Shown: piece by piece, positions 33,298 through 41,207 of the stretch
How the letters are laid out: each line of letters begins with the position of its first letter
Numbering within the stretch: the first letter of the stretch is position 1
DNA from: Anodontia alba
Taxonomy: Eukaryota; Mollusca; Bivalvia; Lucinida; Lucinidae
Direction: 5' to 3'
Length of the DNA: 64,000 bases
NCBI GenBank assembly: GCA_964016985.1
Contig: OZ024823.1
Span: 67,991,925-68,055,924 of the forward strand
Translations under genes and position numbers: made by a program
The notes under the pieces: generated by a model
The model's database searches: none
Seen by the model: the letters and a program-made list of their open reading frames with translations, nothing else
Told to the model about the DNA's origin: nothing

Positions 33298-34710
33298 GGT
33301 CTAAAACAATACCACCTACAATCAGTGTAGTTTTATTGTTTTCGTGTTGTTCACTGCTGGTGTATTCATCTGGCAATGGTTGATTTGGATGTTCTTTTTT
33401 CCATCCTGACCAGCGTTGATCTTCTTGTTCTTGGTGTATTTTCTTTGCCTGAGCACGAGCTGCAAGCCATCTTTTTAATCCAGTTGGATCTGCACTGATT
33501 CCATCAACCCAACTCTGTGGCAGATTGTGTGATTTTGCGTATTCTTCTACCTGCTTATGATACTCTTGTTTGGATACTGGTTCAGGTTCAGGCAAGGATT
33601 GTTTTGTCTGGGTTCCCTTGACAGGTTGTGTATGTTTTGGTGGAATCGGTGCTGCATTGGTACCATTATTTAGTCCGAGGTCTTGAGCATCATTTGCTAT
33701 GACAATTTTATTATTATAATCTTGTATTGTGCCTATTTGTAGCTCCATGTTGCTGGGAGACATGTACAGCCCAGTACCATAAACAAAATCAACTTTGCTC
33801 CTTGCATATTTTAGTGTGCTTTGATATCTTGCTATTTGGCTGGGTAAATCTACAGGGCTGTTTATTGCATCTTCAATGTTGGCGAGAAACTGTTTTTGTG
33901 CATCAAATGCAGTGCCAGTTCCCAATATGTCAGTCCTCGTTTGAGACTGTGAACCTAGAATAGCCCAGCAGTATGTTCGGATGCTGTCGTTGATACGTTC
34001 AACGCCTGCTCTTGTGAAGCCATTTGAATTATCAAAATGAAAGTTGTCTAGGCTTTGGTGGCTTCGGTGCTCTGTGCAATATAATCTATGTGGAGTATAT
34101 CATTGGTTGTGGCGTGTGTGAATGAATACTCCTTTTTGTCGTATTCTACTCCTTTATCAAATGGGTGGTATCCAGCACCAGTCCAGTAGTTGTATATTCT
34201 TCCAAGGCCTTGATTGTCACTCTGTTTTTGCCTCCAATCAGCATTAATGTCAACGTAGAATTCTTTGCATATTCTTTCATAGGCACTGCGATTATAATTA
34301 TTGTCAAAGGCATTTGAGCTTGTGTCTTGTGGTAGGGCTATAGCCATTTCAAATAGTGTTCTTCTTGTTTGGTAGTAAACGTGAAACCTGAACAGAGAAC
34401 CAATCATGCCTGTATCATTCAAATGGTTATTGAAGTCAACTCCACATCCAGTCGTTGCACACCAGACAGCAAAGTTTAACTGATTTTGCCAAAATGACAT
34501 CCAGTCTGTTCGCCATCGTTGGACAACAGCATCTGACTTAACATATGGAAGAATGTATTTTTCTGATACATCGGGGAAAGAAACCTGAAAGTTTTTGCCG
34601 TCCGATGTAACAACTATATTTTGATTAATAATATTAACTGTTTTTACTTTGAACGCACTCCAGTGAACATAATGTGCCTGCTCGCTATATGCAAACCCTT
34701 TTGGAATCAT
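33266..34710 (-). pseudogene. Large conserved Polinton protein in two frames (~470 aa)
   Basis: Two open frames cover one gene. The first (34710-34048) includes 'WMSFWQNQLNFAVWCATTGC', 'RFHVYYQTRR' and 'GRIYNYWTGAGYHPF'. The second, entering near 34040-34075, includes 'NGFTRAGVERINDSIRTY', 'TGTAFDAQKQFLANIEDA' and 'SSPVDLPS'-like 'NSPVDLPS', and ends in a C-terminal transmembrane helix. Because the second frame has no ATG or leader of its own at the junction, and the first ends abruptly, a single frameshift is the simplest reading. It is probably virion-associated, given its position between capsid genes. I know no biochemical function. Confidence 0.75.
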
Positions 34711-34745
34711 TTTATTTTTGTTTTATATATTTTTTTATAATTTAT

Positions 34746-35282
34746 TTAAATTCTGCCTTCCCTAAGTTTGTCAATTTCAGCTGTAAGTCCCTCTATACGC
34801 GAGGCGACGTACTGTAACGTGACTGCGTCGTCGATTTCGAGAGGATTACCTAAGCCTTTTATTCGGTGTTTTTGCATGTCTATGTCTTCATTTGTTTTCA
34901 TGAATTTTTTGTCAGCGATTTTAGCATAGTCATAAAGAAATTTGGCTGTGACTGCATCATTCTCATGCTCGATTTTATGTTCTGGGTTTCTTGGGTGGCC
35001 AACGTTTATTATTCGGTTGTTACCCATGTCCAGATCCGAGGTAAAGGGTTTGGTGCCATGAAGTTGCTGCTGTATGTTAGTTATTTGTGTTTGAATTGCA
35101 TTAAGTTTATTTTCTAGATCCTTTGTTTTATATTCGATCCGTTTGTTCATATATTTTTTATTGACGGCATCATTTGCATCCCGCGGATTTCTCAGATCTC
35201 TAATTCTATTTTCATTCATATCAAGATCTTCCATTATTTCAAGCAAGTCTGCAGACTCGTAATCTGCTCCAAATATGCTCAT
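34746..35282 (-). CDS. Tail-fibre-like repeat protein (178 aa)
   Basis: Three repeats of a 'DxDMxxxRIxxLxNPxxxxDAVxxxY' pattern occur at residues 19-48 (DLDMNENRIRDLRNP...DAV), 83-117 (DLDMGNNRIINVGHP...DAV) and 133-160 (DIDMQKHRIKGLGNP...DAV). They are separated by coiled-coil-like helices (51-74 and 162-176). This pattern is familiar from phage tail fibres and trimeric surface fibres. The ATG overlaps the TGA of the upstream minor capsid gene (ATGA) and no A-rich leader is present, so it is likely to be bicistronic. It is a candidate vertex fibre on the virion; that role is inferred. The frame is intact. Confidence 0.7.
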   Translation of the reverse strand: MSIFGADYESADLLEIMEDLDMNENRIRDLRNPRDANDAVNKKYMNKRIEYKTKDLENKLNAIQTQITNIQQQLHGTKPFTSDLDMGNNRIINVGHPRNPEHKIEHENDAVTAKFLYDYAKIADKKFMKTNEDIDMQKHRIKGLGNPLEIDDAVTLQYVASRIEGLTAEIDKLREGRI

Positions 35283-35926
35283 TGTATCAACACTTCTATT
35301 ATAATTGGTAAGTCATGATTGTCCAAAACAGTGTTATTTTGATCTGTTATGTGCACAGATAGTTCAGTTATACATCCATTTATTAGCTTCTTGAAGATTG
35401 GCAATTCAAATCGACAAGAAACAACTTTCCCAAAGGGTTTGTTAGAAACTGGTACGATTCCTAGTAATGTGCTTGGTTCACCATCTAGAAAATTATTTGT
35501 TGTATTTATTTGGTCAAGAAAGACACGAAGCTCTTTAGTTTTGGCGATGTCAATCATTTTGTGTCCTGTGTGTTTGCCTGGTGTGAGCTGTCTATGTTTT
35601 AAACCAAGTAAGGACGAAATTCCACTGGACAATTCGATTTCTTTGTTCGGTGGCATTTCTAATGTAACAAACCCGTTGGTGTGATTCGCAGACAAGGTAA
35701 TATCTTCATCAGAAAAAATCTGTCTTAGGTCATTAAAATTATATAAGCCAGGTTCGAGGACATTCTTTTTGTTTTTGATTGCTAGATATTGTTTGCCTGT
35801 GACATTATACCAGCCAACCCAGTATGTGATAGATTTTAATCCTATCATTTTGGTGTTGTCTCTGTTATCTATGTAATTCTGTAACTGACATGGCTTTTGA
35901 ACGTTTGTTAAAGTATGAGATATCAT
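35279..35926 (-). CDS. Probable single-jelly-roll minor capsid (penton-like) protein (215 aa)
   Basis: The protein has many predicted beta strands and conserved blocks 'MIGLKSITYWVGWYN', 'LEPGLYNFNDL', 'LSSGISSLLGL', 'FLDGEPSTLLGI' and 'ELSVHITDQNN'. Its size and beta-rich content fit a single jelly-roll penton protein, which Polintons are known to carry beside the major capsid. It sits directly upstream of a fibre-like gene with a 4-bp overlap, matching a penton-fibre pairing. The leader is 'aaaataaaataaaaATG'. The frame is intact. The assignment rests on position, size and motif recognition, not on a structure comparison. Confidence 0.6.
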   Translation of the reverse strand: MISHTLTNVQKPCQLQNYIDNRDNTKMIGLKSITYWVGWYNVTGKQYLAIKNKKNVLEPGLYNFNDLRQIFSDEDITLSANHTNGFVTLEMPPNKEIELSSGISSLLGLKHRQLTPGKHTGHKMIDIAKTKELRVFLDQINTTNNFLDGEPSTLLGIVPVSNKPFGKVVSCRFELPIFKKLINGCITELSVHITDQNNTVLDNHDLPIIIEVLIQ

Positions 35927-35969
35927 TTTTATTTTATTTTGAAATATTTTAAAAAATACTATATAAAAA
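35927..35969. promoter_or_regulatory. 43-bp divergent promoter, minor capsid / membrane protein
   Basis: Between the two start codons there is only AT-rich DNA, with 'ctatataaaaa' ending at the plus-strand ATG and 'aaaataaaataaaa' at the minus-strand ATG. Each half contains a TATA-like block 5-15 bp from its start codon. Confidence 0.6.
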
Positions 35970-36545
35970 ATGAAACAGCCAACTGCACCGTTATATCCAG
36001 AGTTGTCTACTGCAGATGGACAGACTTATAGATTACAAAAGATTTCTGAAATAGAGAAACAATTAATAATAGAGAGAGATGCAAGAAAAGCATTGTATAA
36101 GAAGTATAAAAGGGGGATTAATACTACAGATGGAGTTGATACTGCATTAATTTCTGCAAGCGTGATTATGGCTGGTGTTGGGTTAGCTGTACCTGTTATG
36201 TTACCATTAGAGATTGTTGCAATTGTCTGTGGTTGTATGGGTGTTTGTGTTAAGTTATTGAGGCGCAAATTAATGTCAAAGACACAGAAACATTATGAAA
36301 TTAAAACACTGGGGGAAAGCAAGTTAAATTCCATCAAAGGTTTAATTTCCACAGCTTTAAACGATGGACAAATATCAGAACAGGAATTTAAAATGGTTCT
36401 TGATAAATTAGACAAATATAATGATTTGAAAGATAAAACGCACACTAAACAGTCTGGTTTGGGCGAGCAAGAAAAAAAGAAATTAATAGAGCAGGGAAAG
36501 GCTCAGGCGCTCAGTGCCATTCAAAAAAAGATAAAAGACACATAA
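35970..36545 (+). CDS. Polinton membrane protein with PTAP and LYPEL motifs (191 aa)
   Basis: The first twelve residues, 'MKQPTAPLYPEL', contain a PTAP motif (4-7) immediately followed by LYPEL (8-12). In retroviruses these bind Tsg101 and ALIX of the ESCRT machinery. Next comes a conserved 'YRLQKISEIEKQL' helix, 'KKYKRGINTTDGVDTALIS', two hydrophobic segments (about 59-77 and 79-95), a basic 'LLRRKLMSK' stretch, and a helical charged C-terminus. The protein is widespread in Polintons and intact here. The 21-codon ORF that follows overlaps its stop codon. A role in membrane remodelling or egress is suggested by the motifs only. Confidence 0.75.
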   Translation: MKQPTAPLYPELSTADGQTYRLQKISEIEKQLIIERDARKALYKKYKRGINTTDGVDTALISASVIMAGVGLAVPVMLPLEIVAIVCGCMGVCVKLLRRKLMSKTQKHYEIKTLGESKLNSIKGLISTALNDGQISEQEFKMVLDKLDKYNDLKDKTHTKQSGLGEQEKKKLIEQGKAQALSAIQKKIKDT

Positions 36546-36610
36546 TGTTGTTCAACAAGTTTGTGTTCGTCAACGAGCCACCGCCAGTGTATCAAGAAAC
36601 GCAAAATTAA
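36545..36610 (+). CDS. 21-codon ORF with a PPVY motif, overlapping the preceding stop
   Basis: TAATG at 36543-36547 couples the stop of the 191-aa gene to a new ATG. The short product contains 'VNEPPPVYQET', which has a PPxY motif of the type bound by Nedd4-family WW domains. It ends at TAA 36608-36610. Being so short it may be chance, or it may once have been the end of a longer protein. The coupling arrangement and motif justify recording it. Confidence 0.35.
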   Translation: MLFNKFVFVNEPPPVYQETQN

Positions 36611-37275
36611 TGTGAGTAATCACAGTTTTCAGACATGGATGAAATGTAACACACACACACACTAAGACAACAATAAGATATTTCATAGCTCTGTTTTTAT
36701 TACAATAAACCATAATGTTACCTGCCGAAAGAGTAAAAAATCTAACCTATGATATTTCTACCCAAAAACATATATTATGGGTGAACATCGCCACAATCTA
36801 TGTATTTGAGCAGAAATAAGAATAATGAATATGGCGAGTTTCCCTCTTGAGAACGTGGGATATTTATTGTATGAGCTTGTTAATATCAACAGAAATATCT
36901 ACAATGGCGCTATTACTCAATGTATTGATAACAGTTTATGCCATTCATGTGTGTCCTTACGCCGTAAGTATTTGCTTCACTGAATTTGACTAAACTAATT
37001 TTATCACTAAACTAATTTTATCACTGATAAACTTATCTAAACATAAACAGTAGAGTACATATATGATGACATTTTTTTCTTGACACCGTATTTACCAGCG
37101 TAAGACAACATTTTTGTCTATTGAGCGGGTGTGTTTTGTGAAAAAACGCAATTCCAGAGCACATTGGACAATCTGTGGATATTTTTCTGTCAGCTCATAA
37201 AATGCAATTAAAAAGTTGCAGTGTGATAACGAGATTGAAATTTCCTTGTCACAGAGGCTTTTAATGAAGGAACTT
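36611..37275. other. Polinton interval without a clear gene
   Basis: Mixed sequence with a short (AC)n run at about 36651-36662. A minus-strand frame at 37310-37092 follows the cargo gene in another frame and contains 'KEISISLSHCNFLIAFYEL', but a polyadenylation-like AATAAA lies upstream of it, so I do not call it. There is no trace of a His-Asp/Glu-Cys protease. Confidence 0.5.
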
Positions 37276-37854
37276 TTATTTGTCATAGTTGTTTTCAGGT
37301 ATATTAACACACGTCCTTGATTGGCAGAATTTAATAAAAATTTTTTTTTTTTCTGATCTAATTATTTTTTCAAGTTCTTTGTACGTTTTAATACACGCTT
37401 CTTCAGATGGTGTGTCCAGTTCGTATACACTAGTCAATCTTCTTTCGGATGTATACGAATTGATCAACATTTTCTTAATTTCATCCCGTTTCAATGTAAT
37501 GCTGGTGGCTCTTCGAACTTCTTTCGTGAAGACATCCGCTGGGAGGTGCTGGTATTTTTCCTGAAAGATGCCCACACGTTCTTTCAGTTCTGCATCTTCG
37601 GGATATTTGCTCATGAGCCACTCTACAAACTCTCTGAAATCTGTGCTGAATATTTCAAATGATCCCTTGTCCCTGAAAACAAAAATAATATCCTCTGTTT
37701 AGTAAACAGGAACGTACAGCATACACATTTTATGAAACAGAAACTAATGAAAATAGCCCTATTAATACTATCCACTGGTATAATCAACATTCTGATTAAT
37801 AGTACTGATTGTACGTAATTAAAAACGACAAAAATATGAGTTAAAATACTTACA
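37276..37854 (-). CDS. Intron-containing gene of unknown function (probable cargo)
   Basis: The main exon (37672-37276) reads from a consensus 3' splice site ('tttttgttttcag') into a frame with 'FEIFSTDFREFVEWLMSKYP', 'LPADVFTKEVRRAT' and 'YTSERRLTSVYEL', ending at 37276. There the stop codon lies inside AAATAAA, a polyadenylation-like signal. An upstream exon ends CCAAGAT just before GTAAGT at 37853-37848. Joined, the AT and G form an ATG in good context, so the initiator would be created by splicing, giving a protein of about 132 residues. It is helical and charged. No family was recognised. Other Polinton genes here lack introns, so a captured host gene is plausible. Confidence 0.5.
37673..37853 (-). 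other. Candidate 181-bp GT-AG intron
   Basis: The donor is AAGAT|GTAAGTATTTT and the acceptor TTTTTGTTTTCAG|GGACAAG on the minus strand. The intron is AT-rich, as expected in invertebrates. Transcript evidence is needed. Confidence 0.5.
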
Positions 37855-38147
37855 TCTTGGTTTTAAACAGGTAAATAGAGTTTGGCTGAAAATATCAATT
37901 TCGTTTGTTCTCGAGTTGCTTTTTGGGGGGCGTATTTGCACTTTGATACGTCGCGTGTGCACACTTGAACTATCGCCATTTCTCGTTCAGATATGAGTGT
38001 TTGTAAACATTCCATAGTAAAACCATATCAGCTCAGTAGTACTTGTTATCGCACTACACACTTATCTGCTGAAAAAGTCCAATGAAACGCTGCATCATAT
38101 GTGATATGTATATTGTTGAGTGTAATAGGCTGAGACAAAAAGATGTG
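37855..38147 (-). other. Probable promoter and leader region of the cargo gene
   Basis: Non-coding between the candidate first exon and the right terminal repeat. A 'gatattttcag' acceptor-like word at about 37890 leaves room for a further small exon. No TATA box is obvious. Confidence 0.35.
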
Positions 38148-38408
38148 CGACAAAATTTATTTGTTTAATACAATTTCTTTTTCAATACAACGATTTTTAT
38201 AAAATTGACTGTGCGATGAAAAATGCATGATTTTTCTAAATAACCATGACTATAAAGACTAAAAAATACATTCGTAGAAAAAATACCAACCTGAGAGCCT
38301 GTGGAGAGATAACAGCTTAATTTTTTTTTTTGACAAAAAAAATTAATCTCAGGGCCTGTGGAGTGTTAGTATACATTTTTACCGCAGAACCCCCATTTTC
38401 CATATATA
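38148..38408 (-). repeat. Polinton right terminal inverted repeat
   Basis: Reverse complement of 22395-22655 with only a few indels in A/T runs. It ends 'cccccattttccatatata' before the TCTACT duplication. High identity of the two ends suggests a fairly recent insertion or gene conversion. Confidence 0.95.
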
Positions 38409-38461
38409 TCTACTTGTTAAATACTCTTACAGAAAATGATTGTTATTCTATATTATTGTTA

Positions 38462-38530
38462 CAGGAGAAACCTCTGCCGCTGCCGGAGATCAAACGCAGG
38501 CAACTTGCATGAAAGGCCAACACTCTACCA
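38462..38530 (-). repeat. tRNA-like sequence beside the Polinton
   Basis: On the minus strand a B-box-like 'gcgtttgatctcc' and an A-box-like 'gtggtagagtgttgg' are spaced as in a tRNA. The stems are imperfect. It is probably a SINE head. Confidence 0.5.
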
Positions 38531-38554
38531 CGTCACTATTATGCTGACAGCTTG

Positions 38555-38728
38555 GTGTTTTAAACCCCTTTCAACATTATTTAAGTCATATCGAGACAGC
38601 TGAAAGATGATAATGAAAAGCTCTGTGCAGTGAAGCGCCCCCCTACAGTCATGAGCTGAATTCTGGGTTTTAAAACTGGGACCTTGTGATTGGAGAGCTA
38701 ACCACTCAGCTATCCAGCCATTTCACCT
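38555..38728 (-). repeat. tRNA-derived SINE-C, copy 1
   Basis: A tRNA-like head ('ggatagctgagtggttagct' as A box on the minus strand) is followed by 'tcagctcatgac' and a body ending 'aatgttgaaaggg'. The same unit is found at 61480-61668. Confidence 0.75.
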
Positions 38729-38804
38729 CTAAAAGAGCTGGCCTGTATTGCAAGGCAGTACAATTTTGTCATATACATTTCACTACTACATTAAGCCAAA
38801 TAAA

Positions 38805-39600
38805 AACTAGAAATGTGTCAATATGGCACAGATGCCCCCGTCCAGGAACCATCCTCACCCGCACACAGGCATTTTGCAAAAAATGAAGTTGAAAAAAGGC
38901 AATAACTCATAATAATTGGCGGATTTTACCCTAAATTGAACGACCTATATTTTATGATTATATACCTGTGTATAAAATATGAATCCAATACACTAATCTT
39001 TTAAAAAAAATATCGAAAGGAAAACATTTTTCGAAGATGAAAAAGGGCCATAACTCCTATAATAATGGGCGGATTTTACCCTAAATCGACCTTGACCTCT
39101 ATTTTATGGTTATATACATATGTATTAAATATGAATCCCATACACTAATGTTGTCAAAAGATAATAAACGGAAATTATTTTTCAACGTTGAAAAAGGGCC
39201 GTAACTCCCAAAATAATTGGTGGATTTTACCCTAAATCGAACTTGTTCTGTATTTATAATTATATACCCGTGTATAAAATATGAAACCAATACACTAATC
39301 TTTTCAAAAGATATCAAACGGAAACCATTTTTCTAAGTTGAAAAAGGGCCATAACTCCCATAATATTTGGTGGATTTTACCCTAAATTGAACTTGACCTA
39401 CATTTTATGATTATATACCTGTGTATAAAATTTGAATCCAATACACTAATCTTTTCAAAAGATATCGAACGGAAACCATTTTTGTTACGTACGGGACAGA
39501 CGGACGGGACGTACGTACGGACAGCGGTGATACTATATGACCCCCCACCACACACACACACACACGCACATTGAAAATGGCGGGGGCATAAAAAATATGT
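38805..39600 (+). repeat. Element with ~150-bp tandem cores (pearl/HINE-like)
   Basis: A unique head ('caatatggcacagatgcccc') is followed by about four ~150-bp units, each with 'aaaaagggccataactcc', 'ggattttaccctaaat' and 'atatgaatccaatacactaat'. It ends in a unique tail with 'acgggacagacggacgggac' and 'atggcgggggcataa'. A head, tandem cores and a tail with a nearby CA tract is the plan of pearl-type bivalve elements. Assignment to that family is tentative. Confidence 0.65.
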
Positions 39601-39867
39601 GTATTTCGGGTATCCCTACCCTACCTAATTTTCTTGGTGAAATCTATCATTTTTTTTTCATGTTTTCTCAAAAGAAAAATAGATGGTACTGGGATAAAAT
39701 ATTCTAGCAAGAAGGTCTGAAAAAACAGTGTAGACCCAGATCAAACTACTCCTATAGGTAAACTGTTTGCCATTCTGTCAGTATTTCGAAACACATCTAA
39801 GGATAGGCAAACCAATTTGGTAAAATTTTATGTGCAAACAGGCTTTCAAGGGCCCTTCAGTGAAAAC

Positions 39868-40600
39868 GCGCCTACCAAACGAATGAATACATAACCATCG
39901 GTTAAGAACGTGGAACAATTAGAGCGACATCGGTTAGGCATTCGATGACTCAAAAAAGGTAAACTTTGCATTTTCTGTGTTTCATGACCGACATAAATAT
40001 TTTGCGGAAATTATTTGAAAAACGGCGAAGTACATTCAGCCGCTCATTGATATCTGCGCCTGTGGAGTAAATCTCAGACTACCTAATTCACGCATATTAG
40101 CTGAATTATTTTTCGCGTGCTGAAGGTGTACCGAAAGCCATAGAAAACACGTGGAAATTCGTGGTGTTTATTGTCCTTTATTTAATTTTGCGCTTTGCTA
40201 GAAGTTCAGCATATCATCACGCATACACGATAGACACATATGATTATTTGTGTTATGGATATTTTGGTTGTCAATGCAACATTGTTGAGAAATCGCCACG
40301 GAAAGGGTCGAAAATGGGTGGTTACGCATTAGATATAAATAAATAAAAACAAATCTTACAGCTCTAATGCGTAACCACTCATTTTCGACCCTTCCCGTGG
40401 CGATTTCTCAACAATACTGGGCAGTGGAATGTAATTCCCCGTTTTTCAAATAATTTCCTCAAAATATTTATATCGGTCATGAAACACAGAAAATGCAAAG
40501 TTTGTTGATCTTTTTTGAGTTATCGAATGCCTAACCGATGTCGCTCTAATTGTTTCACGTTCTTAACCGATGGTTAAGCATTCATTCGTTTGGTAGGCGT
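39868..40600. mobile_element. Fold-back element 1 (~730 bp, ~165-bp arms)
   Basis: Arms 39868-40028 and 40433-40600 are inverted copies ('gcgacatcggttaggcattc' with its complement; 'gaaacacagaaaatgcaaag' with its complement). A second nested inverted pair (40284-40331 with 40363-40417, 'aatcgccacggaaagggtcg') surrounds the centre. No transposase is present. Confidence 0.8.
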
Positions 40601-41207
40601 GGAAAAAGTAGCGATAAAGTAGGGCTCAAAATTTTGAGGCATTTCAATCATGCTAAGCAGGGATTGTTTTCAGACGTAGAAAAAAGATATAATAAGCAAC
40701 AGTGTCTTCTCTGAACACTGCATTACCATGGAAAGGAAATGCCAAACTAAAAGTTACAACTGAGGTGAAACTATTTTATAAACTTTTGCATCCCGGCTGC
40801 TCAGATTAAGTTAATCTGATTTTTACAAACTCCGAGCAAGCTAGGGGAAAAATACAATTTTTGGTCACTTCAAACATTTTTGGACTAAAAGGTAGGGTAT
40901 TAAAAGGGCATTTTCAGAAAAAAGAAGTAGGGAAAAGTTGGAGCACAAAAAAGTAGGGAAAAGTAGGGCCGGTTTGAAGGCATATGCAAAGTCCAAATTT
41001 ATTTGGTAATTATGGTATAATAATAAATAAAACAAATTAAAAAAGAAAAAAAGAATCCCTACCTATCCTACCTAAATTTCTCTAACATGTTACTCTAAAC
41101 ACACATATTCTTTATTTGGCCTTATCATCCACCAATTCAGTGTTGTCAGTTCAGAGTCACAATCATGCAGTCAAATCTAACTGAATTTGATTTCAGACCA
41201 CGTTTGA
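40601..41207. other. No gene recognised
   Basis: Unique-looking, with a few 'aaagtagggaaaagt' repeats at about 40920-40970. Nothing else is supported. Confidence 0.5.

Larger units (their letters stand above)
22395..38408. mobile_element. Maverick/Polinton, 16.0 kb
   Basis: A large self-replicating DNA transposon or virus-like element. It is bounded by ~255-bp terminal inverted repeats and flanked by TCTACT at 22389-22394 and 38409-38414, the 6-bp duplication typical of the class. It carries the diagnostic gene set: protein-primed DNA polymerase B, RVE-type integrase, FtsK/HerA-like packaging ATPase and jelly-roll capsid proteins, plus accessory genes. Several core genes have stops or frameshifts, so this copy is probably dead, though integrase and several small genes are open. 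No recognisable adenovirus-type protease is present. Confidence 0.97.

Noticed and set aside
37092..37614. Cysteine protease candidate near the right end of the Polinton
   Set aside because: The frames lack a plausible His-Asp/Glu-Gln-Cys arrangement. The region is better explained by the spliced gene of unknown function.
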